Below are positions 18,083-27,226 of a stretch of 60,350 nt of DNA, piece after piece. Within the stretch, counting starts at the first letter, position 1; each line of letters begins with the position of its first letter. The notes beneath the pieces are model-generated. The model saw only the letters and a program-made list of their open reading frames with translations, was not told the DNA's origin and made no database searches. This stretch comes from JAZQUM01 sp045631305 (GTDB lineage Bacteria > Bacillota > Clostridia > Oscillospirales > Oscillospiraceae): NCBI GenBank assembly GCA_045631305.1, contig JAZQUM010000022.1, forward strand, positions 1 to 60,350. The letters run 5' to 3'. The position numbers and the translations under genes were made by a program.

Positions 18083-18679
18083 TTATTCTCTTTCGCAGGC
18101 AGCCATGATGAGGGAAATAACCTGGTCCTTTCCGTCCCCTTTTTCGGCGGAGAAAGGCACCAGCGCATCTGCCTCTGTAAGCGCCAGAGTCTCATGAATG
18201 AGATCCATAGCGGGCTGGATCTGACTCTTTTTCAGCTTATCCACCTTGTTGGCCACCACAATCATGGGGCAGCCCATAGCACGGAAAAACTCGCGCATGG
18301 TGCAGTCATCTGCGGTGGGCTTGTGGCGGGCATCCACAATGAGAACACCAAGAGTGATGAGGCCGGGAGAATGGAAATAAGATTCCATCAGCTTGCCCCA
18401 GCGGTCTCTCTCCGCCTTGCTCACCTTTGCATAACCGTAACCGGGCAGGTCAACGAGATAGAGCTTGGAGTCGATCTTGAAATAATTGATCTGGGTGGTC
18501 TTACCGGGAGAGGCGCCCACACGGGCAAAATTCTTGCGGTTCAACAAGCGGTTGATGCAGGAGGATTTACCCACATTGGAGCGGCCCGCAAAGGCCATCT
18601 GCGGCAGTCCATCGCGGACAAACTGCCTCGGCTCGGTGGCCGAGAGGATAAACTCCGCTTTATTAAAATTTACTGCCAT
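18083..18679 (-). CDS. engB: Ribosome biogenesis GTPase EngB/YsxC
   Basis: A 198-residue small GTPase with GRSNVGKSS (P-loop), GKTTQ, DLPGYGYAKV (G3) and NKVDK (G4). It acts in 50S subunit assembly. The gene follows lon by 14 bases, the usual lon-engB arrangement in Firmicutes, and ends at a strong terminator. Confidence 0.96.
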   Translation of the reverse strand: MAVNFNKAEFILSATEPRQFVRDGLPQMAFAGRSNVGKSSCINRLLNRKNFARVGASPGKTTQINYFKIDSKLYLVDLPGYGYAKVSKAERDRWGKLMESYFHSPGLITLGVLIVDARHKPTADDCTMREFFRAMGCPMIVVANKVDKLKKSQIQPAMDLIHETLALTEADALVPFSAEKGDGKDQVISLIMAACERE

Positions 18680-18693
18680 AGTTCTCCCTCACT

Positions 18694-21090
18694 TTACTGA
18701 CGAAGTACGTTTTCCTTTTTTTCTGCGTTTTCCACAAGGTTAAACTGAGGAGCATTATTTACCTCCGCAGCCTGTGCGCCAACGATGGCTTCTGCCAGCA
18801 CGGTATCGATGGTTTCTGCGCTGACAAACTTCAGCGCTTCACGCACAGTAGGATCGATCTCTTCCAGATCCTTCACATTGTCCTTGGGGATGATCACAGT
18901 GGTGATCTTGTTGCGCTTGGCTGCCATGGTCTTTTCCTTCAAGCCGCCGATGGCAAGCACGTTACCGCGGAGGGTAACTTCACCCGTCATGGCAACATCA
19001 CCGCGAACGGCGCGGCCGGTAAGGGCGGAAAGCATTGCAGTGGTAATGGCGATACCGGCGGAAGGACCGTCCTTGGGAACAGCACCTTCAGGGAAATGCA
19101 CATGGATATCCTTGGTCTTGTAGAAATCCTTTTCAATGCCCAGCTGATCGGCACGGCTGCGCAGGCAACTGAGGGCTGCCTTGCAGGATTCCTGCATCAC
19201 ATCACCCAGGTTACCGGTAAGCTCCAGCTTGCCGGTGCCGTCCATAACATTGACTTCCACCTTGAGAAGTTCACCGCCTACCTGCGTCCAGGCAAGACCG
19301 TTTACGATACCGATTTCATCTTTCAAAGTGGCATTATCATCCTGATAGCGGATGATACCAAGGTAATCTTTCAGGTTAGAAGGTGTAATGCTGATACGCT
19401 TTACATCTTCTTCTACCAAACGCATTGCAGACTTTCGGCACACCTTGGCAAGCTGACGTTCCAACTTACGCACACCAGATTCTCTGGTATAGCCGGAAAT
19501 CATCAGGCGCAGCGCTTCGTCGCTGATGCGAAGCTGGCTCTTGGCAAGACCGTGCTCCTTGAGCTGCTTGGGGAAGAGATGACGCTTTGCGATCTGCAGC
19601 TTTTCTTCATCGGTATAGCTGGAAAGCTCGATAACTTCCATACGGTCCAGCAGAGGCTTGGGAATGGTGTCAGTGGTATTGGCGGTGGTAATAAAGAGCA
19701 CACGGCTCAGGTCCACAGGAATTTCAAGGAAGTGGTCACGGAAAGCATAGTTCTGTTCGCTATCCAGCACTTCCAGAAGTGCAGAACCGGGGTCGCCACG
19801 CTGATCGCTGCACATCTTGTCGATCTCGTCCAGCACCAACAAAGGGTTCATGGACTTGCTGCGGATCATAGCCTCAATGATACGGCCGGGCATTGCACCT
19901 ATGTAAGTCTTGCGGTGGCCGCGGATATCAGCTTCATCACGTACGCCACCCAAAGAGAGGCGCGCCATCTTGCGATTCACAGCCTTGGCAACAGAAATAG
20001 CAATAGAGGTCTTACCAACACCGGGAGGTCCAACAAGGCAGATGATCTGACCCTTGGCATCGGGGTTGATCTGCTTAACGGCAATAAACTCAAGGATGCG
20101 TTCTTTCACCTTTTGCAGACCATAGTGCTCTGCGTCCAAAATCTTGCGCGCAAGGCCCACATCAGCGCGTTCCTTGGTCTGGGTGTTCCAAGGCATTTCC
20201 AGGCAGGTATCCAGATAATTACGGATCACAGCAGCTTCTGCGCTACCGAAGGGCTGCTTGGAAAGACGGTCAATCTCATGGGTCAGCTGCTTGGTGATGG
20301 CTTCATCCAGTTTGAATTCCTTTACCTTGCGGCGGTATTCACTGATTTCATCTTCGTCGTCTTCCCCCAGTTCCTGCTGCATGAGGTTGATCTGGTTGCG
20401 CAGGATCTGCTCTTTCTGAGTGGTAGCAAACTGCTCGCGCAGCTTGTCTTCCATGGCGCGCTCAAAAGTCAGCACCTGGATTTCACGGGAAAGCATGGAG
20501 TTAAGCTTTTTCAAGCGAGTAACAGGGCGCATTTCTTCCAAAATCGCCTGTTTATCAGTATGACGAAGATTGATATTCTGGCAAACAAAGTCTGCCAGAG
20601 CGCCAAGATCCTTGCAGTCCAGTGCCTTAGCCAGCATTTCATTCTGCACGTTGCCGGCAAGATTGGCATACTCACTGAAAAGTCCGTAAGACTGGCGCAG
20701 CAGAGCCTCTTCCTTGGCGGTAAGGGGCTTGTCATTTTCCACTTCTTCAATCAGTTCGATATTAGCCTGCAGGAAGGGATCGGTCTGCCAAAGGCGCTTG
20801 ATACGGGCGCGGTTAGTGCCTGTCACCATCACGCGGACAGCGCTTTCGGAAATGCGCAGGATCTGGCAGATATGTGCCACCGTACCGATCTCATAAATAT
20901 CATTGGGACCGGGCATTGCGGTGCCGATCTCCTTCTGGGTTACAAGAAAAATGTTCTGGTCTGTCTCCATAGCCAGTTCCAGCGCCTTGACGGAAATTGC
21001 ACGCTCCACGTCAAAGCTCATAGTAGCACGGGGAAAGACAGTTAAACCGCGCAATGCAAGCACGGGAATATTCAAAGTCAAATTGTCCAT
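18694..21090 (-). CDS. lon: ATP-dependent protease Lon
   Basis: A 798-residue LonA. It has the N-terminal substrate-binding domain, a coiled region near the middle, the AAA+ module with GPPGVGKTS, and a C-terminal serine-lysine protease domain. The nucleophile is in PKDGPSAG and the lysine in GGLKEKTMAAKR. It degrades misfolded and regulatory proteins in the cytoplasm. AAGGAAG precedes ATG 21090. It follows clpX after a hairpin, so it may have partly separate expression. Confidence 0.97.
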   Translation of the reverse strand: MDNLTLNIPVLALRGLTVFPRATMSFDVERAISVKALELAMETDQNIFLVTQKEIGTAMPGPNDIYEIGTVAHICQILRISESAVRVMVTGTNRARIKRLWQTDPFLQANIELIEEVENDKPLTAKEEALLRQSYGLFSEYANLAGNVQNEMLAKALDCKDLGALADFVCQNINLRHTDKQAILEEMRPVTRLKKLNSMLSREIQVLTFERAMEDKLREQFATTQKEQILRNQINLMQQELGEDDEDEISEYRRKVKEFKLDEAITKQLTHEIDRLSKQPFGSAEAAVIRNYLDTCLEMPWNTQTKERADVGLARKILDAEHYGLQKVKERILEFIAVKQINPDAKGQIICLVGPPGVGKTSIAISVAKAVNRKMARLSLGGVRDEADIRGHRKTYIGAMPGRIIEAMIRSKSMNPLLVLDEIDKMCSDQRGDPGSALLEVLDSEQNYAFRDHFLEIPVDLSRVLFITTANTTDTIPKPLLDRMEVIELSSYTDEEKLQIAKRHLFPKQLKEHGLAKSQLRISDEALRLMISGYTRESGVRKLERQLAKVCRKSAMRLVEEDVKRISITPSNLKDYLGIIRYQDDNATLKDEIGIVNGLAWTQVGGELLKVEVNVMDGTGKLELTGNLGDVMQESCKAALSCLRSRADQLGIEKDFYKTKDIHVHFPEGAVPKDGPSAGIAITTAMLSALTGRAVRGDVAMTGEVTLRGNVLAIGGLKEKTMAAKRNKITTVIIPKDNVKDLEEIDPTVREALKFVSAETIDTVLAEAIVGAQAAEVNNAPQFNLVENAEKKENVLRQ

Positions 21091-21121
21091 AGGTTTAACT
21101 TCCTTGTTTCTTTCTAAGGGA

Positions 21122-21152
21122 AAAAGAAGGGACGGCCAGCGCCCCTTCTTTT
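21122..21152 (-). terminator. Hairpin between clpX and lon
   Basis: A 10-bp stem (21122-21131 with 21143-21152) with further inner pairing, followed on the - strand by five T residues. It is probably a partial terminator after clpX, 32 bases before the lon start. Confidence 0.6.
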
Positions 21153-21159
21153 ATTTGTG

Positions 21160-22449
21160 TCAAGGTGCGGAGTCGGTGTCCTCAGTTTCAGCACCGCTTT
21201 CCGCTTTGCATTCTTCCTTTTCTCCTCTCACCAGCTGAGGTTCCGCTTCTCCGCGGGCACACTCTGCCGTGATGATCACCTTGGTAATGGTGGGATCGGA
21301 AGGAATATCAAACATGATCTGCGTCAGGATGCCTTCCATCACAGCACGCAGACCGCGGGCGCCGATATTGCGCTCAATGGCGCTGTCAGCCACCACTTCC
21401 AATGCTTCGGGCGTAAATTCCAGTTCCACATCGTCATAAGAGAAGAGTGCAGAATACTGCTTCACCAAAGCATTCTTAGGCTCGGTGAGGATACGGATAA
21501 GATCCTCGCGCTTGAGATCCTGCAGAGGTGCGATCACAGGAAGACGGCCCACCAGTTCGGGGATAATACCGAACTTCAAAATGTCATGGGGCTGCACCTG
21601 CTTGAGGATCTTGCCGATATCGCGGTCCTTCTTGGAAGCAATAGCAGCACCGAAGCCGATGCTCTTCTGATCCAGACGGCGCTCAATGATCTTTTCAAGA
21701 CCGTCAAACGCACCGCCGCAGATGAAGAGAATGTTCTTGGTATTGATCTGGATGAATTCCTGATGGGGATGCTTGCGGCCACCCTGGGGAGGCACGTTGG
21801 CCACGGTACCTTCCAGGATCTTCAAAAGGGCCTGCTGCACGCCTTCACCGGAAACGTCGCGGGTGATGGAGGTATTTTCGCTCTTGCGGGCGATCTTGTC
21901 GATCTCATCGACATAGATAATGCCACGCTCAGCCAGTTCCACATCGAAATCTGCTGCCTGCAGAAGGCGGAGCAGAATGTTCTCCACGTCGTCACCTACG
22001 TAACCTGCTTCGGTCAGCGTGGTAGCATCCGCAATGGCGAAGGGGACTTCCAGCACACGGGCCAAAGTCTGGGCAAAAAGCGTTTTACCGCTGCCGGTGG
22101 GGCCGATCATCAGAATGTTGCTCTTCTGCAGCTCCACATCACTTTCGCCACCAAAGAAGATTCTCTTATAATGATTGTAAACAGAAACGCTCAGGGCGAT
22201 CTTCGCGTCCTCCTGACCCACCACATACTGATCCAGAATCTCCTTGATCTCACGGGGGGTAGGCAGCGTTTCGGGCGCCTCGCAATAGGAGGCAGCCTCT
22301 TCTTCAAAGCCGTCACTCAAAATGTTGGAACAAAGATGCACACACTCATCGCAGATCCGCACGCCGGGGCCCTGGATCATACGATAGACCTGCTCTTCGC
22401 TCTTACCGCAGAATGAACAGCGGATGGCTTTCTTGCCTTCTTCGCTCAT
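21160..22449 (-). CDS. clpX: ClpX unfoldase subunit of ClpXP
   Basis: A 429-residue AAA+ unfoldase. The N-terminal zinc-binding domain is CSFCGKSEEQV ... CDECVHLC. The Walker A motif is GPTGSGKT, Walker B is IIYVDEIDKIA, and GGAFDGLE lies near the ClpP-binding loop region. It recognises and unfolds proteins for ClpP. It starts 13 bases after clpP, so the two subunits are made from one message. Confidence 0.97.
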   Translation of the reverse strand: MSEEGKKAIRCSFCGKSEEQVYRMIQGPGVRICDECVHLCSNILSDGFEEEAASYCEAPETLPTPREIKEILDQYVVGQEDAKIALSVSVYNHYKRIFFGGESDVELQKSNILMIGPTGSGKTLFAQTLARVLEVPFAIADATTLTEAGYVGDDVENILLRLLQAADFDVELAERGIIYVDEIDKIARKSENTSITRDVSGEGVQQALLKILEGTVANVPPQGGRKHPHQEFIQINTKNILFICGGAFDGLEKIIERRLDQKSIGFGAAIASKKDRDIGKILKQVQPHDILKFGIIPELVGRLPVIAPLQDLKREDLIRILTEPKNALVKQYSALFSYDDVELEFTPEALEVVADSAIERNIGARGLRAVMEGILTQIMFDIPSDPTITKVIITAECARGEAEPQLVRGEKEECKAESGAETEDTDSAP

Positions 22450-22462
22450 GCTTGTACCTCAG

Positions 22463-23044
22463 TTATCTTTTATAAATCACCTTGTCGATGAGGCCGAATT
22501 CCTTGGCCTCTTCGGCAGTCATAAAGTTGTCGCGTTCGCAGGCTGCCACAACTTCTTCATAGGGCTTGCCGCAATTTTCTGCCATGATCTCACTCAGGCG
22601 CTTCTTGGTGCGCAGAATGAGGTTTGCATGGATCTCAATGTCGGTAGCCTGACCTCTGAAGCCACCCAAAGGCTGATGAATCATCACCTCGGAGTTGGGC
22701 AGCGCAATACGCTTGCCCTTGGCGCCGGAGGAAAGCAGGAATGCGCCCATGCTGGCTGCCATACCGATGCAGATGGTGGAAACATCGGGCTTGATGTACT
22801 GCATGGTATCATAGATAGCCATACCGGCAGTCACACTGCCGCCGGGGCTGTTGATATACATCTGGATATCTTTATCGGGATCCTGCGCTTCAAGATACAG
22901 CAGCTGTGCCACTACAAGACTTGCAGTGGTATCGTTGATCTCTTCGCCCAGGAAAATAATGCGGTCATTGAGAAGTCTGGAAAAAATATCGTAAGATCTC
23001 TCGCCGCGATTGGTCTGTTCCACAACGTACGGCACTAAACTCAT
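22463..23044 (-). CDS. clpP: ClpP protease subunit
   Basis: A 193-residue serine protease. The catalytic triad is in place: Ser98 (GMAASMG), His123 (MIHQPLGG) and Asp172 (ERDNFMT). I start it at ATG 23044, which has a strong AGGAGGT site; a longer frame would extend into the palindromic region upstream. It forms the proteolytic chamber for ClpX. The 142-base gap before it, after tig, contains two overlapping inverted repeats. Confidence 0.97.
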   Translation of the reverse strand: MSLVPYVVEQTNRGERSYDIFSRLLNDRIIFLGEEINDTTASLVVAQLLYLEAQDPDKDIQMYINSPGGSVTAGMAIYDTMQYIKPDVSTICIGMAASMGAFLLSSGAKGKRIALPNSEVMIHQPLGGFRGQATDIEIHANLILRTKKRLSEIMAENCGKPYEEVVAACERDNFMTAEEAKEFGLIDKVIYKR

Positions 23045-23070
23045 GAGAAAACCTCCTTTTGTCTCACGCA

Positions 23071-23123
23071 ATATTGCTACATGTAGCAATATATCATGGT
23101 AGCGTAACTACCATGATATATTG
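23071..23123 (-). repeat. Two overlapping inverted repeats between tig and clpP
   Basis: The first is a perfect 22-bp palindrome at 23071-23092. The second is a 16-bp perfect stem, 23087-23102 with 23108-23123, and a 5-base loop. They share 23087-23092, so the two hairpins cannot fully form together in RNA. Neither is followed by a T run on the - strand. Function is unknown: operator, processing site or RNA switch are all possible. Confidence 0.75.
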
Positions 23124-23186
23124 TGTCATTTTTTTGAACTTTTTTGAAATATTTTTGAAATTTTCTCAGGCTTGCCGTGAAAGGAA

Positions 23187-24533
23187 TTATTCTTCGGTCT
23201 TTTCTTCGGATTCTTCCTTAGCAGCCTTCTTGGTGGTCTTCTTGGCAGCCTTCTTTTCGGGCAGAACTGCAACAGCGCTGTCAACTACAACTGCGATAGC
23301 CTTGTCCTTGGTGATGCCTTCCTTAACCTGATCGGCGGAGAGGTACTTCTTCACGGTGTCAAGTTCCATGTTGTAACGTTCAGCAACCTTAGCGTATTCA
23401 GCTTCGATATCTTCTTCGGATACTTCGATGTTTTCAGCCTTGATAATAGCTTCCAGAGCCAGATCCAGACGAACCTGTGCCAGAGCGGGAGCTGCAGCTT
23501 CTTCCTTCAGCTTTTCTTCGCTGCTGCCGGTGAACTTCAGGTAATCTTCATAGCGCATGCCGGAAGCCATGAGCTGGTTCTTGAAGTTGTTCATGAAGAC
23601 TTCGATCTGAGCGTCAACCATAGCCTGGGGAACTTCGCATTCGATGCCATCAGCAACCTTGCGCATCAGGGTATCTTCGAAAGCGCGCTTGCCAGCTTCT
23701 TCATATTCAGCGGTCAGCTTCTTCTTGATGTCAGCCTTGAGTTCCTTCAAGGTTTCGAATTCGGAAACGTCCTTAGCGAATTCGTCATCGATTTCGGGAA
23801 CTTCCTTGGTCTTAACTTCGTTGACCTTTACATGGAATACAACTGCCTTGCCTGCCAGATCTGCAACGTAATCTTCGGGGAAGGTGATGTCCAGGTCCTT
23901 TTCTTCGCCGGCGTTCATGCCGATGAGCTGGGTTTCGAAACCGGGAACAAAGCTGCCGGAACCGATTTCCAGTTCGAAGTTTTCGCCCTTGCCGCCTTCG
24001 AAAGCAACGCCATTGTCGAAGCCTTCAAAGTCGATCACTGCAACGTCGCCCTTCTTAACAGCGCGTTCTACGGGAGCAAGACGGGTGTTACGTTCAGCCA
24101 TTTCGCTCAGGCGAGCATTAACGTCAGCTGCCATGATCTTAACTTCATCCTTGGGAGCTTCCAGACCCTTGTACTGGCCCAGCTTCACTTCGGGATAAAC
24201 AGCAACAACTGCGGTGAAGGAGAAACCTTCAGCGGAAACATCGCCCAGCTGGATTTCGGGATAACCAACTACCTGCAGACCTTCGGACTCAACAGCAGCG
24301 ACATATGCATCGGGCATAGCGATGTTGATAGCTTCTTCATAGAAAGCGCCCTTGCCGTACATGTTTTCGATTACCTTGCGGGGAGCCTTACCGGGACGGA
24401 AACCAGATACCTTAACGGTGCCACGCAGCTTCTTGTATGCCTTTTCAACAGCAGCTTCGAATTCTGCAGCGCCAACTTCAACGGTCATGGTGACCATGTT
24501 CTTCTCGTTTCTCTCGATGTTTTTTACACTCAT
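23187..24533 (-). CDS. tig: Trigger factor
   Basis: A 448-residue ribosome-bound chaperone and prolyl isomerase. The N-terminal ribosome-binding signature is VSGFRPGKAPRKVIE, a FKBP domain lies at about residues 160-245 and a helical C-terminal chaperone domain follows. The last 40 residues are a Lys/Glu-rich tail with repeated Ala-Lys-Lys. It is the first gene of the tig-clpP-clpX-lon-engB chaperone/protease cluster. Confidence 0.96.
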   Translation of the reverse strand: MSVKNIERNEKNMVTMTVEVGAAEFEAAVEKAYKKLRGTVKVSGFRPGKAPRKVIENMYGKGAFYEEAINIAMPDAYVAAVESEGLQVVGYPEIQLGDVSAEGFSFTAVVAVYPEVKLGQYKGLEAPKDEVKIMAADVNARLSEMAERNTRLAPVERAVKKGDVAVIDFEGFDNGVAFEGGKGENFELEIGSGSFVPGFETQLIGMNAGEEKDLDITFPEDYVADLAGKAVVFHVKVNEVKTKEVPEIDDEFAKDVSEFETLKELKADIKKKLTAEYEEAGKRAFEDTLMRKVADGIECEVPQAMVDAQIEVFMNNFKNQLMASGMRYEDYLKFTGSSEEKLKEEAAAPALAQVRLDLALEAIIKAENIEVSEEDIEAEYAKVAERYNMELDTVKKYLSADQVKEGITKDKAIAVVVDSAVAVLPEKKAAKKTTKKAAKEESEEKTEE

Positions 24534-24584
24534 TTATTTTTCCTCCGTTCAGCGCGGTAAATATACATACCAGCGCAATAATGT

Positions 24585-24613
24585 ATTTTAACAGATATTA
24601 GTAGAAATTTCCA
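24585..24613 (-). promoter_or_regulatory. Possible promoter of tig
   Basis: TGGAAA (complement of 24608-24613), 17-bp spacer, TAAAAT (complement of 24585-24590). The -35 match is 4 of 6, so this is only moderately supported. Confidence 0.45.
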
Positions 24614-24625
24614 TAGTTTTTTGCA

Positions 24626-25312
24626 CTAATCGCAAATTTTTTTGGGAATAAATTTCAGATAATCCGCTGCAATCAGCGAAAAATCGATTCCTTCGTGGAT
24701 CCCTTCCATTGCCCGCTTGTGGGTGGGGCCGTGGAGATGACCGTAACAGCAGCGTTTTACGCCGGCTTTCTGCAGCGCTGCCATCACTTCAGGGCATCGA
24801 TAGCCCTGATAAAGAGGCGGGTAATGCAAAAAGCACAGGATCTCCTTCTCCCCTGCTGCTGCCAACGAAGTTTCCAGACGCATCACTTCGCGGTGAAGCA
24901 CTTTTTCATCGTGTGCCTGCTGGTCTTCTTCATAGAACCATCCGCGGGTGCCGCAAATGGCATAGTCCCCGTAAAAGAAGCAGTTGTTGAAAAGGATATC
25001 GATAGAGGTAATTCCGTTATCGGCAAAAAATCGGCGCATTTTCGTAGCCGTGTTCCACCAATAATCGTGATTGCCTTTGAGTACGATCTTTTTGCCGGGC
25101 AGAGCGTCGATAAAGCGAAAGTCCTGCAGAGATTCCTCCAGAGAACTTCCCCAGGAGAGATCGCCGCAAAGCACCGTTACGTCATCGTCTTTCAGCTCTG
25201 CAAAAGCATCTTTCAGCCGCTCAACATGATTAGCCCACGCAGGGCCGAACACATCCATAGGCTTATTGGACGAAAGCGACAGATGCAGATCGCCGATGGC
25301 ATAGAGTGCCAT
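24626..25312 (-). CDS. Calcineurin-like metallophosphoesterase
   Basis: A 228-residue protein with the five blocks of the two-metal phosphoesterase fold: IGDLHL, CGDLSWG, LKGNHDYWW, FLHYPP and YGHLHG. It belongs to a group of predicted cytoplasmic phosphohydrolases common in Clostridia whose substrate is unknown. It follows thrC by about 40 bases on the same strand and may share its message. Confidence 0.88.
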   Translation of the reverse strand: MALYAIGDLHLSLSSNKPMDVFGPAWANHVERLKDAFAELKDDDVTVLCGDLSWGSSLEESLQDFRFIDALPGKKIVLKGNHDYWWNTATKMRRFFADNGITSIDILFNNCFFYGDYAICGTRGWFYEEDQQAHDEKVLHREVMRLETSLAAAGEKEILCFLHYPPLYQGYRCPEVMAALQKAGVKRCCYGHLHGPTHKRAMEGIHEGIDFSLIAADYLKFIPKKICD

Positions 25313-25351
25313 AACCTCTCTCCTTTCTCACAGATCGCCCGAAAGCATTTC

Positions 25352-26836
25352 TCAGCGCAGGAATTCCAGAACCTTACCTTCCATAGCCTGCTTTTCGGTG
25401 CAGTCATCAAAGCGACGAGCCTTGCCCTTGAGTGCAGCAAGACGGCTGGGAGCCGCAACACCGGTAATACGCAGCAACTGGTCGATCTGTTCCACGCCCT
25501 CGCCTTCCACTTCTTCGCCGATGGCACGCAGCACATGGTCGCAGAACTTATAGGGGCTTGCGGTGGAAACGAATACGGTCACAGCGTCATCGCCGGTTTC
25601 AGCGCGGTACTGTGCCAGAACATTGGCAGCAACAGCGGTGTGGGTATCGATGAGGTAGCCGGTCTTGTAGTATTCGCCGATAGTCTTTTCGGTTTCTTCT
25701 TCGTTGCAGAAGCCACCCCAGAAAAGATCCTGCATCTGGGTGCGGATGGAATCGGAAACGGTATAGCCGCCTTCTTCCACCAGCTTCTTCATGTAGCCGC
25801 GAACTTCTTCATCGTTGCAGCCGCTGAGTTCGAAGAGCATACGTTCCAAGTTGCTGGAGATGAGGATGTCCATAGAGGGGCTCATGGTGGTGTGGAAGGG
25901 ACGGTTGCGGTTGTACACACCGGTGCGGATGAACTCGGTGAGAACGTCGTTGCAGTTGGAAGCGCAGATCAGCTTGCCAACAGGAATGCCCATCTTCTTG
26001 GCATAGTAAGCGGCAAGGATATTGCCGAAGTTACCGGTGGGAACGCAGTAGTTCACCTTGTCACCCATGGCGATCTTGCCGTCACGCAGCAAATCGCAGT
26101 AAGCGGAAACATAATATACCACCTGAGGCAGGATACGGCCCCAGTTGATGGAGTTTGCGGAAGAGAGGAAATAGCCGCGGCGGTTCAGTTCTTCGCGGAT
26201 CTCCACATCGGAGAAAATGCGCTTTACGCCATTCTGTGCATCGTCGAAGTTACCGATGACGGAGCAAACGCCCACGTTCTTGCCTTCCTGAGTGACCATC
26301 TGCTGTTCCTGAACGCTGGAAACACCATCCTTAGGATAGAACACAAGGATCTTGGTCTGGTCAACATCAGCAAAGCCTTCCATAGCAGCCTTACCGGTGT
26401 CACCGGAGGTAGCTACCAGGATGCAAACAGTCTTGTCTTCGCCAGTCTTCTTCAAGCTGGCGGAAAGAAGCTGAGGCAGCATCTGCAGAGCCATATCCTT
26501 GAAGGCGCTGGTAGGACCGTGCCACAGTTCCAGGCAGTGGGTCTTGGCATCTACTTCACGGAGAGGAGCAACGGCTGCGGTATCATACTTTTCGCCGTTG
26601 TATGCATTTTCAGCAAACTGCAGCAGTTCTTCTTCAGAGAAATCATCCAGGAAGAGCTTCATGATCTTTGCTGCGCGTTCCTGATAACGCATGCCGCAAA
26701 GGCTCTTGATGGTAGCTTCATCAATGGCGGGAAAAGAAGCGGGGGTGAAAAGACCGCCGTCGCGGGAAAGACCCATCTTGATGGCATCTGCTGCGGGGAA
26801 AGCAAGAGTCTTATCTCTGGTGCTCAAATACTTCAT
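25352..26836 (-). CDS. thrC: Threonine synthase (long form)
   Basis: A 494-residue PLP enzyme of the longer ThrC class, starting MKYLSTRD with GLSRDGGLF. The PLP lysine is Lys113 in GPTSAFKDMALQ and the phosphate loop is ATSGDTGKAAM. It converts O-phosphohomoserine to threonine. ATG 26836 has AAAGGAG upstream; an in-frame TTG seven codons earlier is less likely. No threonine attenuator is evident in the 30 bases before it. Confidence 0.95.
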   Translation of the reverse strand: MKYLSTRDKTLAFPAADAIKMGLSRDGGLFTPASFPAIDEATIKSLCGMRYQERAAKIMKLFLDDFSEEELLQFAENAYNGEKYDTAAVAPLREVDAKTHCLELWHGPTSAFKDMALQMLPQLLSASLKKTGEDKTVCILVATSGDTGKAAMEGFADVDQTKILVFYPKDGVSSVQEQQMVTQEGKNVGVCSVIGNFDDAQNGVKRIFSDVEIREELNRRGYFLSSANSINWGRILPQVVYYVSAYCDLLRDGKIAMGDKVNYCVPTGNFGNILAAYYAKKMGIPVGKLICASNCNDVLTEFIRTGVYNRNRPFHTTMSPSMDILISSNLERMLFELSGCNDEEVRGYMKKLVEEGGYTVSDSIRTQMQDLFWGGFCNEEETEKTIGEYYKTGYLIDTHTAVAANVLAQYRAETGDDAVTVFVSTASPYKFCDHVLRAIGEEVEGEGVEQIDQLLRITGVAAPSRLAALKGKARRFDDCTEKQAMEGKVLEFLR

Positions 26837-26866
26837 TTTTCTTGACTCCTTTGTCAAATTCTTCTA

Positions 26867-27226
26867 TCAAAACGCATCTTCGATATATTCGATGCGTATG
26901 CTTTTGGGATTATAATCGGCATCGGTATATACCTCTGCCACATCAAAACGAGCCGGGCAATCCAACTCGTTCAGACTCATATACATCTCTGCCGTGGCGC
27001 GGATCTTACGCTGCTTGGCAGGGGTCACAAATTCACGGGGCAAACCGAAATCAAGATTGCTGCGCAGCTTTACTTCCACAAAACACAGCGTTTTCTTCTT
27101 ACGCGCGATGAGGTCGATCTCACCGTAAACACAGTGGTAACTGCTAGCCAAGATCTCATACCCATGCTTGCGGAGATATTCCGCCACCTGTGCTTCACCC
27201 CATGTGCCGATGGCCCGGCGGTTCAT
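26867..27226 (-). CDS. yraN: YraN family endonuclease-fold protein
   Basis: A 119-residue UPF0102 protein. The signature is clear: GxxGE near the N-terminus (GTWGEAQVAEYL), YGEIDLIA, and FVEVKLR, which matches the E-x-K core of the nuclease superfamily. The biochemical role is not established. Its ATG overlaps the rnhB stop (ATGA), and GGGAGG lies upstream. Confidence 0.92.
   Translation of the reverse strand: MNRRAIGTWGEAQVAEYLRKHGYEILASSYHCVYGEIDLIARKKKTLCFVEVKLRSNLDFGLPREFVTPAKQRKIRATAEMYMSLNELDCPARFDVAEVYTDADYNPKSIRIEYIEDAF

Noticed and set aside
19096..21045. Long + strand frame opposite lon
   Set aside because: Mirror of lon codon use; no independent evidence.
24695..26845. Long + strand frame (716 codons) opposite thrC and the phosphoesterase
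   Set aside because: Same reason: it mirrors two real genes and has no domain or start signals.
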